The translations under genes and the position numbers were made by a program. Below are positions 10,803 through 22,103 of a stretch of 64,000 bases of DNA, piece by piece (within the stretch, counting starts at the first letter, position 1; the number at the start of each line of letters is the position of its first letter). This stretch comes from Lentinus brumalis. Lineage: Eukaryota; Basidiomycota; Agaricomycetes; Polyporales; Polyporaceae. The stretch spans positions 1-64,000 of the forward strand of contig MARA01000023.1 in assembly GCA_001792895.1 (NCBI GenBank), given 5' to 3'. Under the pieces are notes generated by a model. That model did no database searches. It had not been told where the DNA came from and worked only from the letters and a program-made list of their open reading frames with translations.

Positions 10803-13561
10803 CTATGTCTCCACCAACTCGCCCTCCTCAGTGGCTGGCTGTTCGCCCGTCGTCTCCATCAATGCAATCGGCTCTTCGCCCGCGGCGGTGTCGCTGTGCG
10901 GCTCTCGCGACAGTGCGCGTAAGCCACGCACTGACTTCGTGCTCTCGGTCGACGACGCGTATGCCGAGAGCTCACGGAACCCGTCACATTGCGCGGGCAG
11001 AAGGCACGGCGACGATGGCCTGGAGGATATCGGAGGTGAGCTGGTATTACGCATGGCATCCGGGACCGAGATGCGCCCGAGGCCCCGTACAACACCGTGG
11101 TCGATTCGACTGCCGGTGGATTCTCCTCGCTGTCGGGCATCGGCTCGTCTTGATCGCCCGACGGTGACTGATCTCCATGGGACGCCGCTCTGCTGGGCGG
11201 ACAGCCTGCTTGATCCTCATCCTCCATGAGCAGTGTAGCGGCGGGGTCATCCACGGCCTGGGAGGGATGAGATACGGGGACGACCACATGGTCGTATGGC
11301 GCTGCATCCGCGCTGCATTTCGCGCCGTGGAGATCCGGGTAATCCCTGGCCAGCAGCAGTGGCGCGAGTGCGAGGGCAGTAGGCTTGGGGGCATCCACCG
11401 GGACAAGCTGCGCGGCCCCCGCATGTGCCACGTCCGCCATGGCAAAAGGAGTGGGGCCGGGAACATTTGCAGCGTCCAGGCGGGCCTGCAGGGCTAGGAC
11501 TTGGGATCGGAGCCGTTTGATCTCGGCCGCCTTCTCGTCCGATTCTTGACGAAGGGTGTCGCGCTCATGAGCGACTGAAACCGAAGCCAAGGAAGCCGCG
11601 GAAAGCGAACTCTTCAGCTCCATAAGCTCCCGGCGGGCCTCCTCCTGGAAGCTGGCATGCGCAAACTGCTGGCGACGAACCGCCTCCCACAGAGCCGCCA
11701 GCCCAGACTCAAACGCTGCGTTGTTCACGTTGATTCTGTTGACCAATTGAGGACCAGCGCTGGTTGGACTGATGACCGCAAACGATGGGGTGGGGCGGGC
11801 CAAGGGAGGGACGAAGGAGTGCGGGTGATGCCCAACCATGGGCTCCAGCAGGTGGTCGAAGTCGGGTGCATACTCTTCGGCGGCACTCGAGAGCCCTGTA
11901 GTGATGTGCCGTGTGATGGATGCCGCCGAGGTAGCCGGGCCGTCGCGCAGCATGTGCTCTATGTTGCGTAATTGTTTCCATCGTACTAGTCAGTCAGTCA
12001 ATATCCTACATCTCCTCGAATGGATCGGACTCACCCCGCGAATGCGGCACTGCACTGCTCGCCCGAGAGTCGGTCCGAGCACGCTTTATCGGGCGAAGGT
12101 CAGCCAGGCCTTCCACCCTGTCATCGTCGCTGCCGCGGTCCTCAACATCTCCATCATCGCTGTCGAGGTGGACGTTGATTGATTTGCTCTTTGACCGCTT
12201 CGACCGCTTGCGCCTGACCGGGGTGGCCGCCTTCACGCTCGAACTGTCTTCGCCCGAGTCCGTGGTCGGCGCGACGACGGGGCGACGCTTCTGCCCAACG
12301 GGAGAATCAGCTCGAGGGCGTTTGCTTCGCTTCTTCGTGGTCTCTGTGTCCTTGCCACGGGCTGCCTGCAGCTCATCGACGAACCAAGCTGGTGGTGCGA
12401 AGTCAAGAGGGAACTTTGCAGGCACCTCCGATGGGTAGGACGTATTAGCCTGCGCGTTCCGGGCCCAATGAACCAGGATCCAGCGTCGCTGATCATACGT
12501 CCACTTGGGGCCGCTCGGGGGCTGCTTGGCGGCAAAGCTGCAACCGACGCTCGAGTTTGTGCATCGGTTGCATGCGACGCCATGGACCAGGTTCACGCGG
12601 CACGTATGACCTGCCGCATGGCATTTCTTGCACTTCTTGGGCTTCATAAAGTTGCGTGAGCATTAGCATACACAACCAAAATTATGTTGACGCACCGAGA
12701 TCAACCACGCGTCAGCAATCTGCTTGGACGCAGGGTCCCAGACCCCCTCGTCTTGCGCCGCAGGTGAGGGGGTGAGCGAGACATCCCTCGAGCCAGCGGC
12801 AGAGCTCTCTGGAGGTGCCTTGGATTGGGTACGAGGAGCAGGTTTGGGGGTAGGTCGCTGAGCTGCAGGTGGCGCGTGCATGTCGGGCGGGAGGGCGGCT
12901 TCTGGTTCTGCTTGAGCGCGAGCCCGCGCCCGGGTTGTCCTGCGACTGTCCGTTTGGTTGGCGGAGAGTACTGGCTTGCGCTCTGAGGCAGCCGAACCGG
13001 CTTCGCGCTCGCTGGGGGCGGCTTTGCGGGATCCGGGCGCATGATTGTCCTTGCGGACGGCGGACGGGTCTTCTTCATTCGCCCGACGCCCATCCGTAGC
13101 AGCTGCACACGGCTTCGGGTTTCCTCCTTCATGAGTAGAGGATCCGTGGTTAGCGACGGAATCGGTAGCACAGCTGTGTTCCACGCACCTAAGTCCGTCC
13201 ACCATCCGCTTTTCTTCACCCGAACCTTGTACGTGTCATCCCTCGTAAAGTACGCGCCCGCCTTGTCAATCGAGTTGTCCGGGTTCAGGGCCTCGTAGTT
13301 GTAGTCCTTTTCGTTGGCCGAGACCGCCCGAGCGTGCTCCACGAGCAGGGCAAGGACGAGGGGTGGGACGGGGAGAGGTTCCTTGACGGCGCGCATAAGC
13401 TCCTTGAGCTTCCGAATCTCTTCGCGGCAGCAGCGCTGCCACGTCAAACGACGGGGGTGCCCTATGGGAGGTCGAGCCAGCCAGCCCGACTGAATTAGAT
13501 CCGTTGCTTCCCGGATTTTGGTGAGGAGGGTCTTGATGTCCATGGTTGGCGGCGTTGACAT
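10803..13561 (-). CDS. Cysteine-cluster, coiled-coil protein (transposon-neighbourhood family)
   Basis: Three exons. Exon 1 starts MSTPPTMDIKTLLTKIREA (13561) and includes SGWWTDLGAWNTA; a one-base break near 13068 (AAGAAGACC where AAGAAGGACC would hold frame) shifts it into the frame that ends ADAWLIS. An intron 12645-12694 joins to PKKCKKCHAAGHTC, giving a Zn-cluster-like pattern C-x2-C-x6-C ... C-x2-C-x6-C (GVACNRCTNSSVGC), followed by a long K/R-rich tract. A second intron (gtgagt ... ctgactgactag, near 11994-12043) joins in phase 1 to an exon with a leucine-rich coiled coil (KAAEIKRLRSQVLALQARL). The C-terminus is uncertain: one frame stops at 10859, another with better composition runs to 10803. 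It may bind DNA or a zinc-dependent partner; no enzymatic motif is seen. It is divergent from the gene at 13974. Confidence 0.55.
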
Positions 13562-13973
13562 ATCAAAGCGAAGCAATAATAAAGCTAGTCAGACGGCAGA
13601 GAGTTCTCAAGAGTCGAGAGAGCGATGAGCGAACAAGGAATGAGCAAGTCAAGCCGCTCGGGCGCCAGCGCATGTCGCCCGACGTCTGAGTTCACCATCA
13701 CGTGGTCCTGTGTTCGGGTGGGTTGTACCCACTGCATCCTCACTCGTCGACCACGATCGACTCGTCTCCACACGGCTCCCGGTATTGTCTCACATCTCCG
13801 CCGGCCTCGTACCCAGCTCTGCTAGTTGCGACATAGCTCTTCCACAGTCGCTGTGTTCTCATCCCCAAGTTGGAGAACTGGGAGCCCATTGATCCCCGGT
13901 AAGTTCCTGCGAGTGAGCACACCAGTGCCGTCCTGAATACTCACATCAATCCTATTAGCGGCACACCGGGCGC
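13562..13973. promoter_or_regulatory. Divergent intergenic region
   Basis: A 412-bp gap between the start codons of the cysteine-cluster gene (minus) and the S-P-D repeat gene (plus). It must contain both promoters if both models are right. I see no clear TATA box; two TCGCCCGA-type motifs lie near 13660-13680. Confidence 0.35.
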
Positions 13974-15019
13974 ATGGCCAGACGATCGAAAAAGCCGAGG
14001 CTGTCTCGTGCACGCCCCTCTGCAGAAACCCGTTCTCTTTCACCACTCGGTCTCGCCCTGGACGAATCGGGTGATGCTCGTATGGCAAGCATCGACGCGC
14101 AGGAGGAATCTTCGGGTGAGTATACCCTGTATCTGAATTCATGGAATGTTCTGAACAGCTTCTTGCTGCAGCACGGTCCTGTCCCAGTCCGTTCACGCTT
14201 GGCTCGCCAGATGCGGATGGGTCTGGGGACGACCGCATGGCAATATCGCCTATTATGGGTCAGATGTTGATTTCCGACGAGGGGCCGCTTTCTCCCATTA
14301 CTACTGTGGCAACTCCTCCCCGCCCCGATATTTCACCTCTGTGGCACCCTATCTCAATGGAGGAGGACGTCCCCAGCTCCCCGTCGCCTCTCTCTCCCAT
14401 CCGTGGAGGGACAATCAGCCCGATGAACGAAGCTCGCCCGCTTGCTGAAAGCCCACGGCTGGTATCTGGTAGCACCCCGACGCCACGAGCTCCGCATGAC
14501 CACGCACATTCGCCCGACCACGCACATTCGCCCGATCAAGCCCGTTCGCCCGATCAAGCCCGTTCGCCCGACGAGGCCCGATCGCCCGATCAGGCGCATT
14601 CGCCCGCATTCCCCCGTTCGTCCCAGGTGCTCCCACCGCACGCTGACTCCCAGCTCACCAGCCCTCGCAACCCAGCCCCCACCTACAATACGTCCGGGCG
14701 CTGGATTACTCCCGCAGCACCTGCCAGTGGCACCGGATCGTTCATCTCCCCTCGTCCCCGTGCCTCCGAGCCCGATTCATCTTCATCGGCTTATAGAGAA
14801 GCGATGCAGGCTCATGTGCTGGAAAGCGCTGCGCTGTTGAATCAGTACAGCTCGCGTCACTTGGCATACCTGCAGGTTGAACGAGGAGCGTTGAAGACGG
14901 CTTTAGAAGCGGCTCAGGGGTATAGGATGCATTGCGCGACAATTGACTGGGCTAAGTGGTGTATCTACAATGATCAATTGGAAAGGGTTGCAGAGGGTTG
15001 GAATCCCGATGCTGCCTGA
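13974..15019 (+). CDS. Pro/Ser-rich protein with S-P-D hexapeptide repeat
   Basis: Two exons, 13974-14115 and 14172-15019, joined across a 56-nt intron (gtgagt..ctgcag) whose phase closes exactly, give 329 aa. The N-terminus MARRSKKPRLSRARPS is basic. The middle is rich in S-P dipeptides and contains about six tandem hexapeptides of form [H/R]-S-P-D-[H/Q/E]-A (for example HSPDHAHSPDQA), encoded at 14502-14610 by an 18-bp repeat with TTCGCCCGA in each unit. The C-terminal 90 residues are predicted helical (SAALLNQYSSRHLAYLQVER). No known domain is recognised. The S-P repeats could be substrates for proline-directed kinases, which is inference. It belongs to the accessory block and is divergent from the cysteine-cluster gene. 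Confidence 0.6.
14502..14610 (+). repeat. 18-bp in-frame minisatellite (six units)
   Basis: Six tandem 18-nt units, each containing TTCGCCCGA or TCGCCCGA, inside the coding sequence of the gene at 13974. The period is a multiple of three, so copy-number change would keep frame. Confidence 0.8.
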
Positions 15020-15402
15020 AGTGGAAGGCCTTCATTATGCACTAGTAGCTGCACTTCTGTATCCAGTGTATGTAGTGGCTGAAAAATCCCTCATGTGATG
15101 TTGCAATATGTGTCTGTTTGCTAAACCAATGCCAGTGATGACTTGGTGACAATGTCCCTCACTCTAGCTTGTCATGGAGCATGCATCCTCTGCTCATACT
15201 ATGTTCTGTACCTACCATTACAACACGGACTGCTGTAGCGCTGTTCAGGCTGGAGACAGGCAGCTCTGTTTGATGTGGGGATCTCTATCACTCTCAAGGA
15301 TCACTACCACTCTATGGCTTCACCTAGCATCACACAGCAGGGATAGTGGGAAACAGGTTTCCTGACATGTGTGCATATGTTACACAAGGCCTTCACTTCC
15401 GA
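15020..15402. other. Spacer without recognisable gene
   Basis: Between the stop of the S-P-D gene and the 55-bp array. It is less GC-rich than its surroundings and presumably holds the 3' untranslated region of the gene before it. Nothing else is seen. Confidence 0.4.
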
Positions 15403-16676
15403 GTGTCCATGTCCGAACGGTGCTGGAACGTCCCCGAAATGCTGTCCCGAACGCCCCACATCCGTGTCCGAACGGTGCTGGAACGTCCCCGAAATGCTGT
15501 CCCGAACGCCCCACATCCGTGTCCGAACGGTGCTGGAACGTCCCCGAAATGCTGTCCCGAACGCCCCACGTCCATGTCCGAACGGTGCTGGAACGTCCCC
15601 GAAATGCTGTCCCGAACACCCCACGTCCGTGTCCGAACGGTGCTGGAACGTCCCCGAAATGCTGTCCCGAACGCCCCACGTCCATGTCCGAATGGTGCTG
15701 GAACGTCCCCGAAATGCTGTCCCGAACACCCCACGTCCGTGTCCGAATGGTGCTGGAACGTCCCCGAAATGCTGTCCCGAACACCCCACGTCCATGTCCG
15801 AATGGTGCTGGAACGTCCCCGAAATGCTGTCCCGAACACCCCACGTCCGTGTCCGAACGGTGCTGGAACGTCCCCGAAATGCTGTCCCGAACACCCCACG
15901 TCCGTGTCCGAACGGTGCTGGAACGTCCCCGAAATGCTGTCCCGAACACCCCACGTCCGTGTCCGAACGGTGCTGGAACGTCCCCGAAATGCTGTCCCGA
16001 ACACCCCACGTCCGTGTCCGAACGGTGCTGGAACGTCCCCGAAATGCTGTCCCGAACACCCCACGTCCGTGTCCGAACGGTGCTGGAACGTCCCCGAAAT
16101 GCTGTCCCGAACACCCCACGTCCGTGTCCGAATGGTGCTGGAACGTCCCCGAAATGCTGTCCCGAACACCCCACGTCCGTGTCTGAACGGTGCTGGAACG
16201 TCCCCGAAATGCTGTCCCGAACACCCCACGTCCGTGTCTGAACGGTGCTGGAACGTCCCCGAAATGCTGTCCCGAACACCCCACGTCCGTGTCTGAACGG
16301 TGCTGGAACGTCCCCGAAATGCTGTCCCGAACACCCCACGTCCATGTCCGAATGGTGCTGGGACGTCCCCGAAATGCTGTCCCGAACACCCCACGTCCGT
16401 GTCCGAACGGTGCTGGAACGTCCCCGAAATGCTGTCCCGAACACCCCACGTCCGTGTCCGAACGGTGCTGGAACGTCCCCGAAATGCTGTCCCGAACACC
16501 CCACGTCCGTGTCTGAACGGTGCTGGAACGTCCCCGAAATGCTGTCCCGAACACCCCACGTCCGTGTCTGAACGGTGCTGGAACGTCCCCGAAATGCTGT
16601 CCCGAACACCCCACGTCCATGTCCGAATGGTGCTGGGACATCCCCAGAACACTCTCCTGAACACCCCACGTCCATG
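15403..16676. repeat. 55-bp tandem minisatellite, about 23 copies
   Basis: Near-perfect head-to-tail array. Each unit contains TCCGAACGGTGCTGGAACGT, then CCCCGAAATGCTGTCCCGAA and ends ACACCCCACGTCC. Variants are few (gaacgg/gaatgg, acaccc/acgccc, cgtccg/catccg) and cluster in neighbouring copies, as expected from unequal exchange; from about 16180 a gtctgaac variant appears in several units. The unit is itself built from three shorter GTCC(C)(C)GAA-containing pieces. Because 55 is not a multiple of three and the unit lacks stops, long reading frames exist on both strands; these are a property of the repeat and not evidence for a gene. The last unit (about 16630-16676) is the most diverged. 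No unique spacers separate the units. Confidence 0.97.
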
Positions 16677-17022
16677 TGTGCACCAAGTCAGAGCCTCCTG
16701 TGAGACCATCTTGATCACCCCACATACATGCTTGTACATACCAGATCACCAGCCCTGATCGTTACACCAGCTTTATCCCTGGATGGCATGCGTGCAGGTT
16801 ACCACTGACCCCTTGAACAGTACCAGCAGCAGGTATACTGACCCACAATGCATGCCAAAGGAATGCCAAACCACCCAGCAATGCTGTCGGATTGACCTGG
16901 AATATGACCCTGAACAGCCCATGTATATGCCAGAACACATCATATGATCAGGTCCGATCATACCACCTCAATGCCCGATTGTCAGTTTGTATGGGTCACT
17001 AGGGTGGGACACATCTACTGAG
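16677..17022. other. Spacer without recognisable gene
   Basis: Follows the minisatellite. AT content is higher than in the flanks and no coding frame with splice support is visible. Confidence 0.4.
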
Positions 17023-18943
17023 CTATGTGACCGCGCGGGGGGTATGCGCTCGTGTCCTCCTCAGAATCGGGCAAGAGCTCGGGTTTACGCCGAATTGAGC
17101 CATGTCGTACTCTTCGATGTCCTGGAGTTCCATGTCCGCGGTGTGGTGACCGTATGGGAATTCTGCTGCGTAAGACAGCTCGTAGTCCACACTGACACTC
17201 CCCCCTGCAACGGTATGTGAGGAACATGACCCGCATAGAGAGCATAAGCAGATTAGCTCACGGTGCATAATGGCATCCACTTCCAGGAAGGCCTCGAGAA
17301 GTTCTGGGTGTTGACCGTCTACGCAAAGCCGCCACCATAGATAAATCAGCATTCCTGACCGAACGATCAGTGCGAGTCTCCTACCAGAAAAAGCGTGCAC
17401 AAACTCTCGATGGCCCTCTCGCAAGCGCACGATCTGGTGATGCACAAAGTGTGCGATCAGTCGAAGTACATGTTTACATAGTGGGACAAACCTCGCGGCG
17501 TATCCGTATGAGCGTGTCGACACGACCTTCGGGGGTGTGGCCCATATGTGCGGTGGGGAGCTGAGAATGTGTCGCCATGACTGCTAGGGAGTGTAGTCGG
17601 AAGGGGGGTGGTGGAGACTTTGTGCCACCACACAATTTCGACACTGGGAGCGGAATGTGAAGATCTGGTGATCATCTCCGTGCCCTGCGCGCATCCGTGA
17701 CCCACTGGTTTCCAATCAAACCTCGTGGGCGACCGGCAGAATGGTTCCCTTGCATGAACCACCATAGGGCCGTGAATTCCCCTTCCTCGCGCAACGTCGG
17801 GGACTGGGTGATACGATGCACCGGCCATGTCCAAAGTATGCCACGGATCGTCCGCGTAACACTAACCAGACCACAGGCGACATATTATACGATAACACAG
17901 GTGGACAGCTAACCTCGTATCACTTTCCATTCCTCCCGGCTGACGTGAGACACTGTGCGTTCACCATGATAGACTACCAGCTCGTGCGCCTCGCGGGGGT
18001 CGGCATCGGCCCACAGGGGAGATGCGAAACCGTCAACCCGTTGGTGACCCGGCTCGGGATATTCGGGAAAGAAGCTCGGAGCGCAGGGGAGCTCTGGGAA
18101 TTGCACCGCGACGGACTGCCGCAACGGACGGCGGGTGACGGCTTCTGCTCCTGCAACCACCGCCTTCCAGGACAGAAACGGCCGATCGAAGGCTGCCTGC
18201 CGTCGGGATGCCCGGTGAGGGATGCGTGCATGATGATAACGAACGTTCACTACATACCTCGGGCATGATGGTACGGAGCCAACTGTGAACGCGGACCAAC
18301 CATGCGCTCATGTCGGGTACCGGGTCGCGTTTGTGAGGGGTAGAATACCACACTACTTCCTCGAACTTACACCACTGGTCGTTCACAGCCAGCCATCGTT
18401 GCCTCCAGAACCACAGCAGCACAAGCAATAAATCGTGTACGGCCTGCCACTGCAGGAGAGATAGACCGAACTGCTCGATGTGTGGGCTGTGGATGTAGCC
18501 CAATATGGCCTTCCACTCTTCCGTGCGGCCAGGCGGGTACGAAGGACCGACGCCCAACGGTATCTGTTTTGCGGATTCTCGATGAGTTCACGACCCACTG
18601 GAGCCAGGCGAGCGCTCACGTTCATAATTCCTCCTCCGCGAGCCACGCGAAGATAGTAGTACAATTCATGCGACGCGAAAGTGGCCGTGCGAGGATTCTT
18701 CGGACGCAACGTCGACCATGGAAAATAGCGAGCGTACACGAAGATATCGGGGGAGAGGCGGCGATCATGTTCGGGGATGGTGCTGCTACGAGATATGTCC
18801 GATGTGCCTTCCGTCAAACTGGGAACGGTGTCCGACCACGGAGAGCCCGGACGAGTGTCGTCGTCGTCGCCACGGTCAGTTGGGTCCGGGGCTGGTGCCG
18901 AGTGGCTCGCGACAAGGGTGGCACGAGAGCGAGGGTAGAGCAT
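17023..18943 (-). CDS. Unknown multi-exon protein of a repeated basidiomycete family
   Basis: Starts with MLYPRSRATLVASHS at 18943, with an acidic, S/T-rich N-terminus (GSPWSDTVPSLTEG). The stretch ENPQNRYRW is followed, after a one-base break near 18553 (GGGC for expected GGGGC), by TEEWKAILGYIHSP, EQFGLSLLQWQAVHDLLLVL and WYSTPHK. The C-terminal exon carries HREFVHAFSG and MLIYLWWRLCVDGQHPELLE, and an intron (17217-17270, gtgagc..tgcag) joins DAIMH to RGSVSVDYELSYAAEFPYG; stop at 17023. The hydrophobic, Trp-rich middle segment might be a membrane or packing helix. Exon limits between 17530 and 18270 could not be fixed. I know no function; the gene resembles multi-copy hypothetical proteins that sit near transposon genes. 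Confidence 0.5.
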
Positions 18944-20082
18944 GGATGATACGGATGACAGTTTACAATGCAGGAGAATGAGTGTAGTTACATCGTAATA
19001 CGCCCTATCTTACATAATGGGAGTACGTAATCCAGGCGCGCCGTGAGCGCCTGGGCCTATTACCTTCTTCGCCGACCGCCACCCCGATGGACGACCCCCG
19101 CCCATCTGCCACGACGAATGGCTCCCGCACCCGGGTGCAGTCATGTAAGCTCCAATCAACGGCTACCCTGGCGGTACATAGCGCACATTCGCCCGTCGCG
19201 CGACGCGACTGTCTGCAAATCCGCGCCGACGGCGCGGTGAGAGTTGGTTTCGTCCGAAGACATTCGTGAGTATGGCGCGTGGCCCTGTTCACGAGGATGC
19301 AGCAGCCTGCCGAATCACGCTAGATACTGGGGACACCAGGCCCCGGCATGACACCCCCGCGGCTCCCTCCTCATCCCGGGCGAGAGGCGCGGCTACGAGC
19401 ACGGGGGAGCACCGCGAGACGCTTCACTTACGAACATTCGGATAGATTACTCACCTTGGTGGTCAATCCTGCCAAGTACGAAGTGCTATGGCTGATGCCA
19501 TGACCTACATCACGCCCACCGCACTATGTCGTTGGCGTATAGCTGGGTAAAAGTGGGAGGGCAGTGGACCTCGGCATAAGCAAGCACCGTGGCAGGCACA
19601 CAAAGCAGCACTCACCGTCCTGTACCCGAAAATATCAACTGCGACGCAGGCCGAGGACCATGAAGCGACGATGACATCGCAGACCCGCAAGCTTCGGGGT
19701 AGAGTCGAGACGCGTAACAACACAGGGAGCCCTAGCGGATCGCCTGGCGGGCAAACCCGAAGCACTGGAGCAGGCCTCAACATGGGGGATAGAGTCGGGA
19801 AGGACGCGTGAGGGACAGATCGATGGGTGTCCAGTTTATATACGGGCGCACATCATCAACCGCCGGCAAAGTTGGCTCCGACGCCAGCCGAGGTGGCAAC
19901 AGCGTCGGAGCGTGAAGTCGAGGAGGGGCAACGAGGGGCGACGGCCGCCCGACACACACGCCCACCGTGATTCTCGACAGGGAGCGACCTCCACTCCAGG
20001 GGGATTCTTGTAGGTCATGCAGTCGAATTTGGTGAGTACGAATCCATTGAGGCATTATTCCCTAGAGGTGACACGCGCCCAG
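18944..20082. other. Gene-poor gap with a possible short minus-strand exon pair
   Basis: No gene is supported over most of this 1.1-kb stretch. A minus-strand frame at 19622-19783 (VCDVIVASWSSACVAVDIFG) ends at a good donor (gtgagt, near 19616) whose acceptor lies near 19572, so a small unrecognised gene or remnant may exist between 19505 and about 20020. Confidence 0.3.
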
Positions 20083-22006
20083 ATGTCCGCCCTTCCACCA
20101 CGTCCCCCGCCGGAAGTTAGCCGCGCTGCATTCGCCGCGAAAGCCAAGCGCGACGAGAACAAGGAGAGACGGCAAGCAAGAGTACTGCGCCAGTATGACG
20201 ACCGCATCCCGCGGCCCAAGCATGGTGAGTGCCGACATGAACGAACATAGTGCAACCCGCAAGTGTCCCCCCCCCCCCCCGCACGCCCCTAAAACGCGTA
20301 TCTCTAGGTCCCCACTCTCGCGGAGCGACGCGGGCGCACACCCACACTGGCCACCGTGTCACCCTGACGCATCCTCCGGCATTCGGGCATCTCCCGTCGA
20401 CAGCCCCGACCGCGGGCCAGACGCCTGCCCCCACCGCGAATGCTCATCGTTCCGATACTCCGCTTCTGCGACTCGGCGCACGTCTTAATGTGCGCGCGAG
20501 TGGATACGTACGGAGCAGTATCCCGCAGGGCGTGTGGAAGGATACTCTCGAGGGCGCAGAGGATGAGGCGATGAGGCTGGCAAACGATTATCTCGTTCGA
20601 GCTCGTAATCACGCACGCGCCCTGTTGCCGGAATACCATGCACGCGCCCAGGCACACTACGACTGGGACACGGCCATGGAGACGTTCAGCATGCTCACGG
20701 ACGAAGAAGATCTGGGGTGAGTTCTCTCTGGTCCCGGCGGTGGCATGACGATGATCTCTGACGGTCTGCACAGTGACGTGCACGAACAGGGCGCGATGAG
20801 GTATGTGTCGAGGTGAGAGAGTGCCACATGGGGCTGACTTCCTGCAGGGAAACCACGCGCTGGGAGCGGCTGTCGCGAGAGGATCAGATCCAAGAGTTGA
20901 CTTTCGGGACAACTCGTCATGCGTGGAAGAGCGTTCAGCGTGCCCGCCTGTCCGAGAATACCAGTGCGTCATAATGTGCTACAAGGTGATGACCGGACTG
21001 ATACAGCCCATGCAGCACGCCTGGAACATTTCAAGCTCCGCGACGCGGTCGCGAAGAACTACCACAACGGCGCGAAGATCGTCAACAGCGTGCCCGTCGA
21101 GGAGACCAAGCACACTTTGTTGTCAGGGGATCAGCCGAAATCTGTCGTGAGCGCGGACGATTTCCTCGTGCTTGTGCATCTCCCGGGAGCGCTCCGAGGG
21201 AAGACGTTGGTGAGTTGTTCGTTTGGTTTCGGTCTTGAACCATGCCGAATGTACGTGCAGCACGACGTCACGGAGGCTATCGAGGAATGGGGGCGTGCGG
21301 CGAAACCATCGGCCAAGGGCGCGAACGACATGAAGGACTGCTACAAACGAGAGTTCGATCTCGTGGGTCGCACGCGCCTCGCCACTCTGTGGCACCCGGT
21401 AGGACATAAGGTGAGTAACCTCACCGATTCCATGGCGGGAGACCCATGCCTCCACATCCCCAGAACGACCCACCGGTAGTATGTGCCGATGTTCGACGCA
21501 CCGGGCAGAGCTACGAGGGTGCATTCAAGTTGTTTGCGGAACTAGACCTGGTAAATTCGTTCTGCACCACCGGTCTATTGGCCTTAGACCCCCTCCAATA
21601 CGGCCTCTTGCGGCGCGTATACGATTGGCGGCGAGAGAAGTACAAATCGCAGGTGGCAATCGCTGCCCTGGACAAGTACAACTTGTGGGAGGGTCGCGAG
21701 ATCATGTTCAACCGCTGGTCGAACCCCCACTGGGACCACAACGACCCGCACTACTCATGGGCGTGCATCGTGTACTTCGGGTCATTCACTGAGGCGCGCA
21801 TGAAGTTTCGTCAGATCGACACTGAGGTGCGACTCCGACGTGGTGATGTTGTATATCTGCGAGGACGAGATCTGTTGCACGAAGTAGAAGATTGGGGTGA
21901 CGGGGAGCGCCACTTCATGGTTTACTTCACACATGAATCGTTGTGGGATTCGGCTGGTATCGAAAGCCGTAGCAACCCCATGTATGCATCGAAGGATCCC
22001 CTGTGA
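20083..22006 (+). CDS. Intact 529-aa 2OG/Fe(II) dioxygenase-like protein
   Basis: Seven exons whose phases all close: 20083-20224, 20308-20716, 20774-20800, 20848-20963, 21007-21209, 21261-21410, 21464-22006. The N-terminal 180 residues are basic and low complexity (PRPPPEVSRAAFAAKAKRDE), then a helical region (GAEDEAMRLANDYLVRARNH), then a predicted beta-helix. Catalytic-type residues are visible in the last exon: H-x-D in NPHWDHNDPHYSWACIVYF, a distal histidine in GRDLLHEVEDW after the family-like RLRRGDVVYL, and an arginine in GERHFMVYFTHESLW. The layout mirrors fungal TET/JBP enzymes, but the sequence is distinct from the one at 5379, so substrate (DNA, histone or small molecule) is unknown. 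It uses a 27-nt internal exon. The accessory context suggests a DNA- or chromatin-related role; that is inference. Confidence 0.72.
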
Positions 22007-22103
22007 GCCGGGCCAGCTCGGGAGCAGTGGGACGAATATGATTGGGACGGTCGGACGACAGATGGGATAACGGGGGCCGATTCAGTTCGGCAAGGGAGGC
22101 AGA

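Noticed and set aside
15403..16676. CRISPR-like array
   Set aside because: Units abut directly with no unique spacers, and the host is a eukaryote.
15346..16749. Six long overlapping open frames (up to 481 codons) over the minisatellite
   Set aside because: They are the same 55-bp unit read in every frame; no start context, splice signal or non-repetitive sequence supports a protein.
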